From positions 5,084,001 to 5,148,000 of the forward strand of contig JAJUBI010000001.1 in assembly GCA_022419385.1 (NCBI GenBank): a stretch of DNA of 64,000 nt, given 5' to 3'. Positions within the stretch are counted from its first letter, which is position 1, and every line of letters starts with the position of its first letter. Shown one piece after another: positions 1 through 12,454 of this stretch. The notes under the pieces are model-generated. The model was not told where the DNA came from, did not search any database, and was given only the letters and a program-made list of their open reading frames with translations. Both the position numbers and the translations under genes were made by a program. This DNA comes from Paraconiothyrium sp. Pb-2020. Lineage: Eukaryota > Ascomycota > Dothideomycetes > Pleosporales > Didymosphaeriaceae.

Positions 1-3000
1 AAGGAACAAGATGCAAAAGAAGTCGATGCCAAGGAGTGGACTGTACCTACGACACTCTACAGCCTGGATTTGAACTGCGAACCTGCTATACCGTTCACGA
101 ATACTTTTGGGATAAAATCATGGAACAACTCGGGCTGTGCGCTCGTAGGCCTCCAAATGGGCAACGACACAATCGATGAGAGGCCGAGGGAAACTAGTTT
201 CACATCGATCAAGGCGTTTTCAGCACGACATGTTGGATTCTGGAACGCTCTCGGCTACGCTGACTACTATCTCAGCCAAACCTGCCCCGTTGTGAGAAAT
301 CATACTTTCTTTGCGGCCTTTACGAGGAACAAGGAGAAAGGCAGTGACCCGGCTCAGAATGTTACTGCGATATTCTGTGAACCGACCTACTACTCACGAG
401 AAGTCAATGCAACGGTGGACGTAGCCAATCGACAGCCTGTACGGTTTGTTCCGTTGGGTCCGAAACAGCCCTTACAAGACATAGATAATGTGGTCAACGT
501 CACATTGATGGAGATGATATTGAGTGGGGGATATCCACTCAATCGCATACGTGCAAACGAGCTACCAACCGACAGGGTCCCCAATTTCGTTGAGCAGGTA
601 ATGGAGAAGAACCTGACTAATCCATTAGATAGAATGCCCATGGTGGGATTCTCCACGATGATCGACGAAAGGCCACTTGGGGACTTTCTTGACTGGCAGA
701 ATCTAGCTCGTTCATACGAGGATGCTTATCGTTTAATTTTTGCACGTGCAGTGGTGGAGGTCTTGGATGGCAAGTTCAAGAGTAGGAAACAGGTCGCAGG
801 GACGCGAACGATGGCCACAGACGCCGTCCTCCTTGAGCCACTGTTCACTTACATCGTGATTGGGTTCTTGAGTGTCATTGTTGTTGCGACGATCGTGTTA
901 GTCTGTTTGAGTTCAACCAGAACATTGGTTCTACGATCAGATCCGAGTACGATAGGTACCGTAAGTTGTTCGACAAATCTAGTAAAGGCCTGGCATAACA
1001 TCGATTTAGGTGATGGGATATGTGGCTCAAAACGAAGCTCTGCTTCGAGACTTCGAAGATCTAGACTGCTACACACTTGAGCAGATCGAACAAACCGTTC
1101 AGCAGAAGCGGTACCAGCTGATCGATCGGGACGATCAGATCCAGTAAGTTGAAAGTTTTCTTGGTGGTACGTGGATCAGCCCAGCTCAGTAATTCGGTAG
1201 TTTGATTGAAAGACGACCTGCCACAGCGTCCAACAGACAGAGTGCTCCTCAGGCAGTATCAACCCTGCGCACATCTTCCACGAAAGATATCGACAAGCCA
1301 GTCAGGCCTATCGAATTTAGTTTGGGGATGTCATTGCTCTATATTAGCGTGTTCATCGCCTTAGCTACGGTCTTAGCGACCGTGTTCATCAAAGCAAGGA
1401 AAAGCGGTATGTGTAATTTGCAACCCCAGACCGCATCAGCTCGCGTTAGCAGCAAGGCTATTTGTAAGATACTGACTAACGTATGCAGGACTTCCTTTGC
1501 CCTCTCGAAGTAAATTCGTACAGAATTTGCTTGAAAACTACATACCCACCGCAATTGCGACGCTGATTGAGCCGCTGTGGGTTCTTATCAACAGACTTCT
1601 ATGTCTTCTACAACCGATTGAGGAGCTACAATCCTGTAACGCAAAGGCCAAAGACTCTGTCGACTTGGATTACAGTTCTCTTCCCCCTCAGTTGGTTGTT
1701 TTCAAGGCACTGAGAGCCCGCCATTTCGTCCTAGCAGCTGTCTGCTCCATGGCTCTCCTAGCAAATATACTTTCGGTCGCCTTCGCCGGTCTGTTCAATC
1801 ACGATGTGATCGCAATCTTCAAGTCGGTATGTTCCTACAAACTCCTCGGCGGTACATCCGATGTGACGCGTACCTGCATATAAGACACGCATCAAGCGCA
1901 TCGCATGTTAATTACAGATCTAACTTATCCGTCAGACAACTCTCAAGCAACCGTACAATCTGAGCTTTGTATCCATCAACGGTAGCGTCGGACCCATCAC
2001 ACTTGGATCGTCCGGCACGGGTGTATCATCATCCGGTGCATATCGCGGTGGAGACGGCCGCGATCAATTCTATATACTCGCATCTAATCTTAGCCAAGGA
2101 ACACCTTTTCCTTCTTGGACGGATGAGACTATGTTTTATCTACCTTTCATGGGAATTGCCAGCGGCAATGCTACAGAAGAGGATCAATTCGAGAAAGAAA
2201 CAGCTACACTCGGCGCAGGATTGGATTGCGAGACTGTTCATCACGAGGACCTCAGCTTCTGGCAGCATGATACTACGCAGCCTGGGCCAATCTTAAACAA
2301 GACTGTGCGCATGGGGAGTAAGCAAGCGAGATGCTCTAGCAATGTCAATGCCCAGCTCGTTGATGGCCCCGAAGTCGATCTTGATATTGAAAGAGTGTGT
2401 CAGACTGGAAAGTCGGCCTTGGAACTTGTCCTCACCCTGGATGCTTTAGGTGTCAACGCCACGCAAGAGGAGAAGGAAGCGTGCTGGGGAACAGTAATAT
2501 TTGGTTGGGTTCGCAATCCAGAAGGTTCATGCAAGTCGCCTAACGTGACTGCGCTCAACACGGAGGATTCTTTGTTCCTCCAGTGTCAGCCACGGCTGAA
2601 GCGTGGTAAGTCATTCCCGTTGGCTATAGTATGTGACGAGCTTGCACTTACCACACGTGAACGTTGTGCCAGGCCGTGCGCTTGTTAGAGTCGACACCGA
2701 AGGCAGGCTTGCCAAGAGGCCTCAGACGACTATGCCTGCACGTAATCTTCAAGAGAGCGATGTAAGAGAAATGTTTGAGAACGGCCCTTCTGATCTTATC
2801 GCCCAGTCAAATCGATACATATTCTCCTCTGGCCGCGTGCCGTGGCACAATGACAGCATTGCAACCGACTTCTTCAACTATTTTCTGGCGAAGGCGGCGA
2901 ATAACAATCGATTCCTGGACCCAAAATTAAGTGCTCCGTCTTGGAATGACATTGAAGCCCCTCTACAGGAGACTTACGCCAGTCTTTTTGCAATATGGCT

Positions 3001-3421
3001 CGGTGGGAACAAGGATCGCTTGCTGCTCCCGCGATCAGAGAGCGAAGGTGGATCGAGCTTGGGCTGGCGATTAGTGAACGAGGAACGCATTTTCGTTTCG
3101 ACAGCCCTCTTCGGTATTGCTTTTGGGATTCTGTGCACATACGCTCTTGTTGCATGCATGGTATATCTTCGGCGCCCGGGAGAGTATCTGGCACGCCTAC
3201 CGACCAATCTAGCGTCAGTAATTCCATTATTTGCTGGCAGCACTGCAGTGCAAGGAATGAGGGGGCTTTCTGGACTGCAGAAAAAGGCGCGCGCAGAGCA
3301 CTTCGAATTGCTTGATTACCGCTATGGTTACGGGAGCTATATTGGCGTTGACAGTCGCGTTCACATCGGCATCGAGAAGACACCTTTTGTGCGGCCGCGG
3401 AGGAAGATTAATTCGAATTGA
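1..3421 (+). CDS. DUF3433-type fungal multi-pass membrane protein (5' end outside window)
   Basis: The reading frame is open from base 1, so the gene starts upstream. Consistent exons are 1-960, 1010-1143, 1201-1406, 1489-1826, 1936-2605 and 2673-3421, giving 1018 visible residues with phase kept at every junction. Four hydrophobic helices are visible, around PLFTYIVIGFLSVIVVATIV, LLYISVFIALATVLATVF, FVLAAVCSMALLANILSVAF and ALFGIAFGILCTYALVACMV. They alternate with long, N-glycosylation-rich (NVT, NLT, NKT) presumably extracellular segments. The C-terminus has the family signature: a proline-bounded cytosolic stretch (RLPTNLASVIPLFAGS) followed by YGYGSYIGVDSRVHIGIEK. Large fungal proteins of this type carry duplicated DUF3433 domains; their function is not established. 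Intron 3 (1407-1488) has a clear branch site CTGACTAAC. Family assignment is from recalled signature motifs; transport or sensing roles would be guesswork. Confidence 0.8.
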
Positions 3422-5887
3422 GGAAGCAGAGAGCATGTGACGAGGCCGTTCAGTACTACCTGACCAGGGGCCCCGAATGAGCTAAAGGCGCACGTCAACA
3501 CAGCCACCAGATCGACGCCACAATTCATGCGAAGACGTTCTCGCCAGCTTCGCTTCGTCGAGTCCCGGCGAGCCCGACTATTGATCATCGCCCAATGTTG
3601 TCGCCCTGGATTGGGACTTGTGAAGGGGCGATAGGGTGTTAGGCCAAGGTTGCGAACGGTCGCAAGGGACTGGCATCAAAGTCCGGATGTATACTGACCA
3701 CAGTACGATGAGGTCACATAGGTTACCCTCGTCAACATCGTCTATTGCACACTGGGATTGTCCTATGTCCTTTCCTTATATACAGGACAAGCTTTCCAAA
3801 TACCGGCCATGTGGGACCTGATAAATCCGCAGCCTTGCGCCACTCCATCGCTCCGCTTGGAGTGGTTTCACGGACTCCGCGAAGAGAAAAACGAAGAACT
3901 TCGTACCTCAGGTCTAACGGACCCACTGAGAAACAGTAATGTTTATCGTTCCGTAGCTTGCTTCCAAGACATGTCAAGCCTGGGCAGAAGCAGCTCAGGG
4001 TGGGAGTTCAGCAGGAGTCGGACCCCAATGCAACCACGGGACGCGTGGACTGTGCTATTATGGACCTGGTCCTTACGAGAACCCTCTGGGAGAGCCGAAC
4101 GCGTCCTATGGGCCTACGCAGTCGAAACTTTTCACAACGTTCTCATGATCCCTTTTGTCGACCCGTACGCCATCTCGCTGTCGGCCTGCAATAACCTGGT
4201 GGAGAAGGCTCTTGACACCTGAAACGGGGATCGTGACGAGCGCCAATGCCACTACCAATCGTATTCCTAAGAGGGCATGTGGTATACACACGGGAGTTTC
4301 TAGTGTGATGATCCTTTAAAGCTCGCTGGGTTTACGATTAAGCTTGACTGTGCCACGACGATGCAGCCGCTGGGAACTCGCCTAATCCCGGAAAACCTTC
4401 ATTCGTCCCCCCATGCGTGGAACCGCCGGTGGAACCTTCGCTGTGGGCCAATCTCCGCTTCACCGCTTGAGCGCTGCACTCTCAGCATTTTCTTTTGTTG
4501 CATATGGGCAAAGCAAGGACTCAGGAATACACGATCAGGCTGATCTGGACGCGAAGTCGGAATATACGACAAAGTGTGCTTAGGCGGAAAATATGTGCAC
4601 AGTCATCTCACTGAATCTGGGGACGCGCCAGAGGCAGGGGGCGCCATAATCTCGCGCCATCTGGACGCCGCCCGACCGGCCTGCAATGAACCTGCGACAC
4701 AAGCTCTTCCGGAGGCTGGCCTTGAACGTGTCGGCGCACGCGGAAGACAGCGCTTGAGGGCGCGGCGGCAAACAAACGGAGGGTCGCTGAGGAGCGTCGC
4801 GCACACAGGGTTGCACAAGGAAGCTGCTGGTCTTGGTGGCTAGTTTGCGTAATGTGTGGGCGTGTGCAGAGGGCCGGCGCAGGCGAATGGGAATAGCAAG
4901 CAGTGTGCGTTATGTGAGTCGTGTTTCATCCGAAGTCATATCAGGTTAGTCCTCGCTAACCAAGCTTCACAGCGTCCGCGAGGCACCTTATCGATTGGTA
5001 TTTCGGCGGAGGCCCGAGGCCGGACAGCGACCGACCCTGACATGCCTGACTCTTTTAGCCCGCCCCACGTCAAACTCCCCCTGCGTGGTTTTACGGAGGA
5101 TGTTTCAGAAACAATTGTGAATCTCCATCAACAAAGGCCAATCAGACCGAGACTTCCCCTGCCGAGCCTGATGTTCGCTCTTCCCCGTGCAGACCATTCG
5201 CACAAGCCTTCGCATGGCTAAACCGACTCGAGCTGCTGGCCCGCTCGTCTTCTCAAGATGGTTGCATGATAGGCGTGCTACCGGCCTATGGATGCTGGTC
5301 ATTCACTGTGATCCGCCGTGGCATTACCATGTGGGTCGACGCACCCTGGCACAGCACGCTGTGCCCGTCCGATCCCCCAGACCGCCACCGAGAGTGCGAG
5401 GAGGTTATAAAGGCCCCGTGGACGGCGTATCTGTTCCCTCCGCATCGCAGCACCACAAGCTCGTTTCATTCCTTCTTCCAATTTTGTACATTCTTCTTTC
5501 TAGCTCTAGCCAGCGGCAGAGCATCCACTCCCTGAGTACTATCATTCTTTGCTGAACTTCGAACGTCTTGAAGAGTATCGACTTGTCCATCTCTGAACCT
5601 CCTGCTCCGGCTACACTGCCACATCAATCCGGTAAGTCTAAATTGCGGTGTTGATGTTTACATTCTCTTTCGATTCTGTGTCTTGCAAATATTACTCTGG
5701 CACTAGTCCGGCGCGTCTTACAGTACCTCCGTGCCTTCGATAGATGTGCCACATCTCCACCCATATTTGTGAGACGGAATCGACGACGACTAACAGTGCA
5801 ATATAGACCGCATCCTTCGACAGTCGTCACATCGCTCAGCAGGTCTAGCGATTTCTCAGCAACAGAATCAACACTCTTTCAGCAATT
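3422..5887. other. Long intergenic region; 3' half is the LPMO promoter and leader
   Basis: I see no recognisable gene in the first 1.9 kb. The longest open frame (3758-4222, plus) resembles nothing I know. The last 500 bases are the promoter and 5' leader of the LPMO gene. Confidence 0.5.
5406..5412 (+). promoter_or_regulatory. TATA box of the LPMO gene
   Basis: TATAAAG lies in a GC-rich promoter 480 nt before the LPMO start codon. A pyrimidine-rich likely start region follows at about 5450-5520. The large distance to the ATG fits a 5'-UTR intron with a GTAAGT donor at 5632 and a possible acceptor AG at 5841-5842. Confidence 0.5.
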
Positions 5888-7120
5888 ATGTTTTTCCAGA
5901 CATCTGCTCTCATTGCGCTTACCGCGAGTGCCTCTGCACACATGGTCCTCAACAGCCCCGTCCCCTTCGACTGGGAGGACTCTGGTACTCAGCAGTCTCC
6001 TTTGGAACCCGCCGATTTCCCCTGCAAGCAGCCTAGCGGTACTTATGCTGTCACAACGATGAATACTGTCGCTGCCGGTGGCTCGTTGGAGGTCCAGCTC
6101 AAGGGTGGTGCGACGCACGGCGGTGGTTCGTGCCAGTTCTCCATCACCACCGACACCAAGCCCACCAAGGACTCACAATGGAAGGTCCTCCACAGTCAAA
6201 TCAATGGCTGCCAGGGCGGTGATGGTGAGAGTAACATGTCAGACAACAAGAACGACTTGGGCAACCCCAAGATTCCCGTTAAGATCCCCGAGGGTCTCCC
6301 TGCTGGTCAATACACTTTTGCCTGGACATGGCTGAACAAGCTCGGCAACCGAGAGTTCTACATGAACTGTGCTCCTCTCACAGTCACCAGCAGCAGCTCC
6401 AAGCGTGACACAGCTTCTGCCGACGTCTCTTCCATCCTCGGCCAATTGCCTGACATGTTCGTCGCCAACCTTCCTCCTACCGAGTGCGAGGTCGCCTCTG
6501 GTCAGGACTTCGTCTACCCCAACCCTGGTGACAGTGTCGCAACTGGGGATGGGGCTGTGCCCGGTACTGCCATCTCCGGTCCCAACTGCGCTGCCGTTAC
6601 TGTTCTCGGGGCTGGTGCTGGACAGCTCGGCAGCCCTGCTCAGGCCACCGCGGCTCCCACCAACAGTGGAGGTGTCTTCGCCCCCGGTGCATCATCTGCT
6701 GCTGGTACCGCCCCGGTTGCCAGCGCAACTGCCCCTGCTGTTACCCAGGCGCCCGTTGCCTCTCAGCCCGCTGCTTCGTACCAAGCCTCTCAGCCTGCCG
6801 CCACTCCTGCCGCCTCTCAGCCTGCCGCTGCTCAACCATCCTCCCCATCTACTGGTGGTTCCGGCACCGAGACTGGTACTGGCACCGGCTCCACCAACGC
6901 CTCTTCTGGAGCTGGTACGCCATGCGACACTGACGGCGCTGTCGTTTGCATTGGCACCGACTCTTTCGGCCTCTGCAACTTTGGCACTGCTGTCGCTCAG
7001 AAGCTCGCGGCCGGCATGAGCTGCTCCAATGGCCAGCTCTCTCGCCGCAGCATCCGCTTCCCTCGAGGTACCCTTCACAACCGCCATGCGGCCCTCCACA
7101 AGCGCGCCAGCGCTTTGTAA
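5888..7120 (+). CDS. Secreted AA11-type lytic polysaccharide monooxygenase with C-terminal cysteine module
   Basis: This single-exon gene encodes 410 residues. A 17-residue signal peptide ends in ASA, leaving His18 as the mature N-terminus, as a copper histidine brace requires. The second brace histidine is His77 in GGATHGGGSC, and the axial Tyr158 lies in GNREFYMNCA; both contexts match AA11 chitin-active LPMOs. The catalytic domain covers about residues 18-170. A Ser/Ala/Pro/Gln-rich linker follows (about 255-330). A small cysteine module (GTPCDTDGAVVCIGTDSFG onward, about 340-385) resembles the X278-type appendage often attached to AA11 enzymes. A basic tail with RR and KR pairs ends the protein. 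Oxidative cleavage of chitin, possibly in the fungus's own wall, is the family expectation; the substrate is inferred. Confidence 0.85.
   Translation: MFFQTSALIALTASASAHMVLNSPVPFDWEDSGTQQSPLEPADFPCKQPSGTYAVTTMNTVAAGGSLEVQLKGGATHGGGSCQFSITTDTKPTKDSQWKVLHSQINGCQGGDGESNMSDNKNDLGNPKIPVKIPEGLPAGQYTFAWTWLNKLGNREFYMNCAPLTVTSSSSKRDTASADVSSILGQLPDMFVANLPPTECEVASGQDFVYPNPGDSVATGDGAVPGTAISGPNCAAVTVLGAGAGQLGSPAQATAAPTNSGGVFAPGASSAAGTAPVASATAPAVTQAPVASQPAASYQASQPAATPAASQPAAAQPSSPSTGGSGTETGTGTGSTNASSGAGTPCDTDGAVVCIGTDSFGLCNFGTAVAQKLAAGMSCSNGQLSRRSIRFPRGTLHNRHAALHKRASAL
6757..6832 (+). repeat. Imperfect coding repeats (ASQPAA units) in LPMO linker
   Basis: Three imperfect copies of a unit encoding ASQPAA occur within about 75 bases. 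They form part of the flexible linker between the LPMO catalytic domain and the C-terminal module. Such repeats commonly vary in copy number between strains. Confidence 0.6.
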
Positions 7121-8290
7121 ATCCCTGTCGCGATGCTTCTCACGTGTGCATTTTTTGGAGTTGGTCACGGGTTGGCTGCATTGGGTTGGGTTCTGTAAAT
7201 CTTGGGATGGGCGGCCCCTTTTCACTTCTGTTCATACTACCCTTCTTTATAGATCATATGTTTGTCTGGTGTTTATATTCGTCCATGTCTGGGTCTGAGG
7301 CTCGGCATGCCCTTGTTACGAAGTCTTGTGGTGGACATAGCAACGCTCGCTTTCTTGAGCATACTTCCGTACCGTACTTCATCTGAAGTCCGTAGCTTCG
7401 CATCGCGTCGAATGCATTCTTTCTTGCAATACTCGTTTGGGTCAGCTTGCCGTGATGTAATTGCGACCAAACAAGGCAGCAATCTGAACGTGAAACAAAA
7501 GCGGCAGATACCACCTGTGCAGCGTCGGTGATCCTGCTTCATGTAGCACGCAATTCCGGTACCTCGTACTCTCTGACTAGCCGAATACAAAGAGCGGCAC
7601 AGCTGGCGTGCATGCGTAAGCTCAGCGTCTGATAGTCGGACAGCACTCGACAGTGGACCTTTCACAATTCCACGTTCCCCCTCATGCAGTTGGATGGATC
7701 TTGGAATGATACGTTCAGATTGATGTGCGACGGTGGAACGTGAGGTCGCACCTGCCTCGCTGGAACACGTTGCGAGCTGGCCAGCCCAGGCGTCTACCGT
7801 GTCTGAGAACACCGCGAACTGTGTTCATGAACCATTTCGACAGTTGAATATCTAATCCCGATAGAGGCTGTACAAAGTGTCTCATTAAAAGTTGTCGAGT
7901 CTCTCAATTGCCCTCGAGGTATGGTTTCGTTGTCTACGGGCGACGGTCGTTGCGCAGCTTCCTCATTGGCGCGCGCTCTTGCCAAGCTTACCTAGGTAGA
8001 CATCCCCTCCAGCTTGACGCCTATTTTCTCAGCCCTACAGCTGCCAGCCAGCACAACGACGAGCACGCGACGACGATAACGACAGCGACCAGATATTCCT
8101 CGTTTGCACTGACCGCCCCTGTATGCGACCGCGTATTATTTTGCCCCATTCCCAAGCGTAGAGGAGCCTCGGCCCCAGACTTGTTCGCCGCCACCCAAGG
8201 GTCTGAGCTCCCTCCCCACCGCCCCTCGTTGCCTCCTCCACCATCCTTCTTCGACGCCTTAGCCACACCTGAGAGGAACAACTGCCTGCC
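7121..8290. other. Intergenic: LPMO 3' UTR and calcineurin promoter
   Basis: No gene is recognisable. The last 300 bases are rich in C and pyrimidines with CCACC/CCTCC runs, typical of the leader of a constitutively expressed fungal gene. Confidence 0.5.
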
Positions 8291-10329
8291 ATGGAGAATA
8301 ATCAGCAAGGCGACATGGACCAAGCCAAGTACCTTGACAATGCCATCCGCGCCGTGAAGGAGAAGAAGCCGCTTCCTGAGATTGACTTCACCCTGCACAC
8401 TATGGAAGATGGCTCTCAAGTGAGCACCTTGGAGCGAGTTTGCAAAGGTATGTTCTTGCATTGCGCCTTGGTTGTGCATACAGCCTTGCTGCCCACTACG
8501 ACCACAAAACTCAGAGAGTAAATTGGGGCTGACCAGGCGATCCGTAGACGTTCAGGCGCCCGCTTTCCACCCACCCACGCAAGATCAGTTCCTGTCGCCA
8601 CAAGACCGCACGAAACCCAATCTACAATTTTTGAAGCAACACTTTTACCGCGAAGGTCGCTTGACCGAAGAGCAGGCGCTATGGATCATACGGAAAGGCA
8701 CCGAGGTGCTGAAGTCGGAACCCAATTTGCTGGAGATGGACGCGCCCATAACCGTGTGCGGTGATGTGCACGGGCAGTACTACGACCTCATGAAGCTCTT
8801 CGAAGTTGGTGGTGATCCTGCGGAAACACGCTATTTGTTCCTGGGTGACTACGTTGATCGCGGATATTTTAGCATAGAGGTCAGACTTCGGTTGGCGATC
8901 TTGGTTGGCATACACTGACAGTCCCAGTGCGTTCTATACCTCTGGTCATTGAAGATTTGGTACCCGAATACGCTTTGGCTGCTTCGAGGGAACCATGAGT
9001 GCCGTCACTTGACCGATTACTTCACTTTCAAGTTGGAGTGCAAGCACAAGTACTCTGAGGCTGTGTATGAAGCGTGCATGGAGTCGTTCTGCGCGTTACC
9101 TCTTGCGGCCGTAATGAACAAGCAATTCTTGTGCATACACGGAGGATTGAGCCCGGAGCTCCACACCCTGGAAGATCTCAAGAGCGTACGCTGGCTCTTT
9201 TCTACCCAATTTTCCGGATGATGGCTTACAATGTGTAGATCGACCGATTCCGCGAGCCCCCAACTCACGGTTTGATGTGCGATATCCTGTGGGCCGATCC
9301 ACTGGAAGAGTTCGGTCAGGAGAAGACTAATGACTTCTTCGTACACAACCACGTCCGAGGCTGCTCCTACTTCTTTTCATACCCTGCTGCGTGCGCCTTT
9401 CTCGAGAAAAACAATTTGCTCTCGATTATCCGCGCTCACGAAGCGCAAGATGCGGGTTACCGCATGTATAGGAAAACGAGGACTACTGGTTTCCCCAGTG
9501 TCATGACAATCTTCAGCGCACCTAACTATCTGGATGTGTACAACAACAAGGCTGCAGTTTTGAAGTACGAGAACAATGTTATGAACATTCGACAATTCAG
9601 TGAGTTACAGTCGGTTGCGCTAAAGAACTACTGAGTTGACCGCGAACAGACTGCACACCACACCCGTATTGGTTGCCAAACTTCATGGACGTGTTTACGT
9701 GGTCGCTACCATTTGTTGGCGAGAAAAGTAAGTCGTTTACATGTATGACCATCAGACACAGCTAAGTACCACAGTCACCGATATGCTTATCGCGATCCTC
9801 AACACATGCTCCAAGGAGGAACTGGAAGAGGAGACACCCAGCTCTCTCGCATCTGGTCCCGCATCCCCACCTCTCACCGCCAACATGGATCCGGAGTCCA
9901 CCGAGTTCAAGCGCCGGGCGATCAAGAATAAGATACTGGCTATCGGCAGACTCTCACGCGTATTCCAAGTTTTGCGTGAAGAGTCTGAGCGTGTGACTGA
10001 GTTGAAGACAGCGTCGGGCGGCCGCCTTCCTGCAGGTACCCTTATGCTCGGAGCCGAAGGCATCAAGCAGGCCATCCACAGCTTTGAAGATGCCCGAAAG
10101 GTCGATCTCCAGAACGAGCGACTGCCCCCAAGCCATGAAGAGGTACGAAAATCTCAGGAAGCAAGCCGAGAACAGGCTCTTGAGAAGGCAAGCAAGGAGG
10201 CTGAGAATGATGCTGGACTTGCAACAGTTGCGCGAAGGATCAGCATGTAAGTTCGCCACTTGGTATTGCTGAAGTCGATTACTGATCCAATTTAGGTCAT
10301 CTGGTTCCGGACGCAGCAAGCGAAGCTAG
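8291..10329 (+). CDS. cnaA: Calcineurin A, Ca2+/calmodulin-dependent Ser/Thr phosphatase 2B catalytic subunit
   Basis: Seven exons (8291-8447, 8548-8879, 8928-9185, 9239-9599, 9650-9727, 9775-10246, 10296-10329) give 563 residues. Metallophosphatase motifs are intact: GDVHG (124-128), GDYVDRG (152-158), GNHE (184-187). The calcineurin B-binding helix and the marker stretch NCTPHPYWLPNFMDVFTWSL follow. The calmodulin-binding helix is at about 442-463 (RRAIKNKILAIGRLSRVFQV), and an autoinhibitory segment around MLGAEGIKQAIHSFEDARKV lies at about 486-505. The enzyme dephosphorylates Crz1-type transcription factors and controls stress response, cell wall integrity and hyphal growth. The 34-nt last exon encodes only the final residues. 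Splicing is supported by canonical sites and by conservation across all junctions. Confidence 0.97.
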
Positions 10330-10881
10330 TGGATATGATTGCTGCTCGTATGGTAGTTCGATCTGACGATAGCGATTGGCACTTGTGATTCTCATTCGGC
10401 TGGCCATTGCCAGCTTCGTCCATATACCAAAGTCGGCGTATTGCAGGCCGAGGGCGGGACCTAGAGGCATAGCTATGAAACGAAGTAATGTGCTGGTACT
10501 TGGAATGATCAGCGTACATGGACTGAACACTTTTATGAATATGACCTTATGCTCCCTCGTGTTGCGCGTTTTTGAGTGATATGACCTTGTTCCGAGGGAT
10601 GCTGCCTTGATTGTTAGCATGTGGGCGTGTCATTTATGCCGTATCGAGCTTGGAACGGTTCAAATGTTCTCATGGCAGTCATCTACTTCTTTGTCACATT
10701 CACTTGATACAAGCGAGTCCGTTCATGTCATACTACCGTGAGTGGGTGACAGCTCGTGTTGACCAATCAACACGAGCCTGGTCCGCGCGCGCGCCGAAAC
10801 CGCAGATCCCTGTCGCGCGCATCGCGACTTCTAGTTGAGCTGTCAAGTGCGCCAGAGTATCAACCTCCTCGCAAGCCCACC
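10330..10881. other. Intergenic between calcineurin A and CFIm25
   Basis: No gene is visible. An imperfect inverted pair around 10750-10785 (cagctcgtgttgacc / aatcaacacgagcctg) could fold into a hairpin in the promoter of the downstream gene. Confidence 0.4.
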
Positions 10882-11877
10882 ATGTCTACAATCACCAAGG
10901 AAGCTTCTCAGAGCTCTTACCCGTGAGCGAGTCCTCGTCTATCTTTTATTTCGCAAGCTAATCGTTGCAGTCCGATCCTTCCCAAAGATTTCAACGGCAA
11001 CCAGCCCAAAACCATCCGCCTATACCCCCTCAGCAACTACACCTTCGGCACAAAAGATGCTCAGCCGGAAGAGGACCCCTCCGTCCTCGCGCGACTGAAG
11101 CGTTTGGAAGAATACTACCAGGTTAATGGCATGCGGAGGACATGCGAAGGCGTGCTGGTCTGCCACGAACACAACCACCCACATATCCTCATGCTGCAGA
11201 TTGCCAATGCTTTCTTCAAACTGTACGTCTATCGACTATCTGTAGATTGTATCATACAGAGTGAATACTGATATCCGCAGGCCCGGCGACTACCTAACCC
11301 AAGACGTTGAGGAGATCGAAGGTTTCAAAGCGAGGCTGAACGAGCGCCTTGCGCCTGTCGGTACGCAGTTTACAGGCGAGGGCGTCAACGATGAGTGGCA
11401 GATCGGCGATACTCTCGCGCAGTGGTGGCGCCCCAACTTCGAGACGTTCATGTACCCCTTCATTCCGGCGCACGTCACGCGGCCAAAGGAGTGCAAGAAG
11501 CTATACTTTATCCAGCTGCCCCGGAGTAGTGCGTTCCTCCCCGCTCCCCTCTTCTCCCTCTCCTCTACTGGCCCATCTATCTGACACGTGAATTAGAGGT
11601 CCTCAGCGTTCCCAAGAACATGAAACTTCTCGCGGTCCCGCTCTTCGAACTTTACGACAACACTGCGCGCTACGGTCCACAACTTTCGGCAATCCCGCAC
11701 TTGCTCTCGCGCTACAACTTCGAATTCGTCGATGAGAATGGTCAGGTTGTAGCGTGCACGCCTGGATCTGGGCTTGCGGACGGTAGCAGGCCGCAGACGA
11801 AGGTGCTGGCTGGTGGGGATGAGGATGTCAAGATGGAGCCTAATGGGGATGCGGCGAGCGATCATACGTTGTCATAG
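10882..11877 (+). CDS. Cleavage factor Im 25-kDa subunit (CPSF5/NUDT21-like), mRNA 3'-end processing
   Basis: Exons 10882-10922, 10971-11222, 11281-11528 and 11597-11877 encode 273 residues. The protein matches the NUDT21/CFIm25 family throughout: IRLYPLSNYTFG near the start, RRTCEGVLVCHEHNHPHILM, the catalytically degenerate Nudix region (PGDYL...WWRPNFETFMYPFIPAHVTRPKECKK), then VPKNMKLLAVPLFELYDNTA and IPHLLSRYNF. In metazoans this subunit binds UGUA elements upstream of poly(A) sites. In fungi it is presumed to act in the same cleavage complex. A 40-residue low-complexity tail after the Nudix fold (residues about 235-273) is extra relative to the animal protein. All splice junctions fall in conserved sequence with matching phase. 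Confidence 0.93.
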
Positions 11878-12454
11878 GAGACAACGGGGAGTTTCTCGCG
11901 TAGGATCGGGCAGCATTAATGGCGTTATGGAGCAGTCGTGACAATTAGAGGGTTTCCCTTGGGTTTCAGGTTGCACTTGGTGCGGAGGATGTACGGAGTG
12001 GACTATATGGGCGTTCTGGCGCTGCCACCGTACTACGTGCTAGAGTAGCATACATGCTCTCACAGCTTCGGAAAGCATCAGGGTGCGATTGAAGTATATA
12101 AATGCATCCACAGACAGTTTTGGATTTCGCATCCTTCCCCGTGCTATGGTTGTCATGTGCCCAAGCGATAGAAAAAGGTGACAATTGCATTCTATATGGC
12201 TCATATTCAAGGTCCATGACATCTTCTCAACATTCTGTGGTTGAGAGATATTCCGCCATATACGAAAGACTGTTTTCCCCGCGGCAGTGGCCCAAGCTCT
12301 TGGTCCGAGGCATGGAGCTCCAGTTCCGCCCCGCATAACATCACTCCTCTCCACACGATGTAAACAGCACACACGGGTGTTGACCGCAGCTCAGCATAAC
12401 AACTGTATAATAGGCCTCCGAAGACCCATCAACCCTCGGTACCGCATCATCAAC
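11878..12454. other. Intergenic: CFIm25 3' UTR and CoaE promoter
   Basis: A TATATAAA stretch at 12095-12102 could be a TATA element. The frame in phase with the next gene is open from 12287, but the first ATG there (12287) lacks family support. Nothing else is recognisable. Confidence 0.4.

Noticed and set aside
3758..4222. 154-codon open frame on the plus strand in the first intergenic region
   Set aside because: No signal peptide, domain or splice context is recognised; the length is within what chance can give in 2.4 kb over six frames.
6369..7019. 216-codon alternative frame inside the LPMO gene
   Set aside because: Leu/Pro-rich shadow of the repeat linker.
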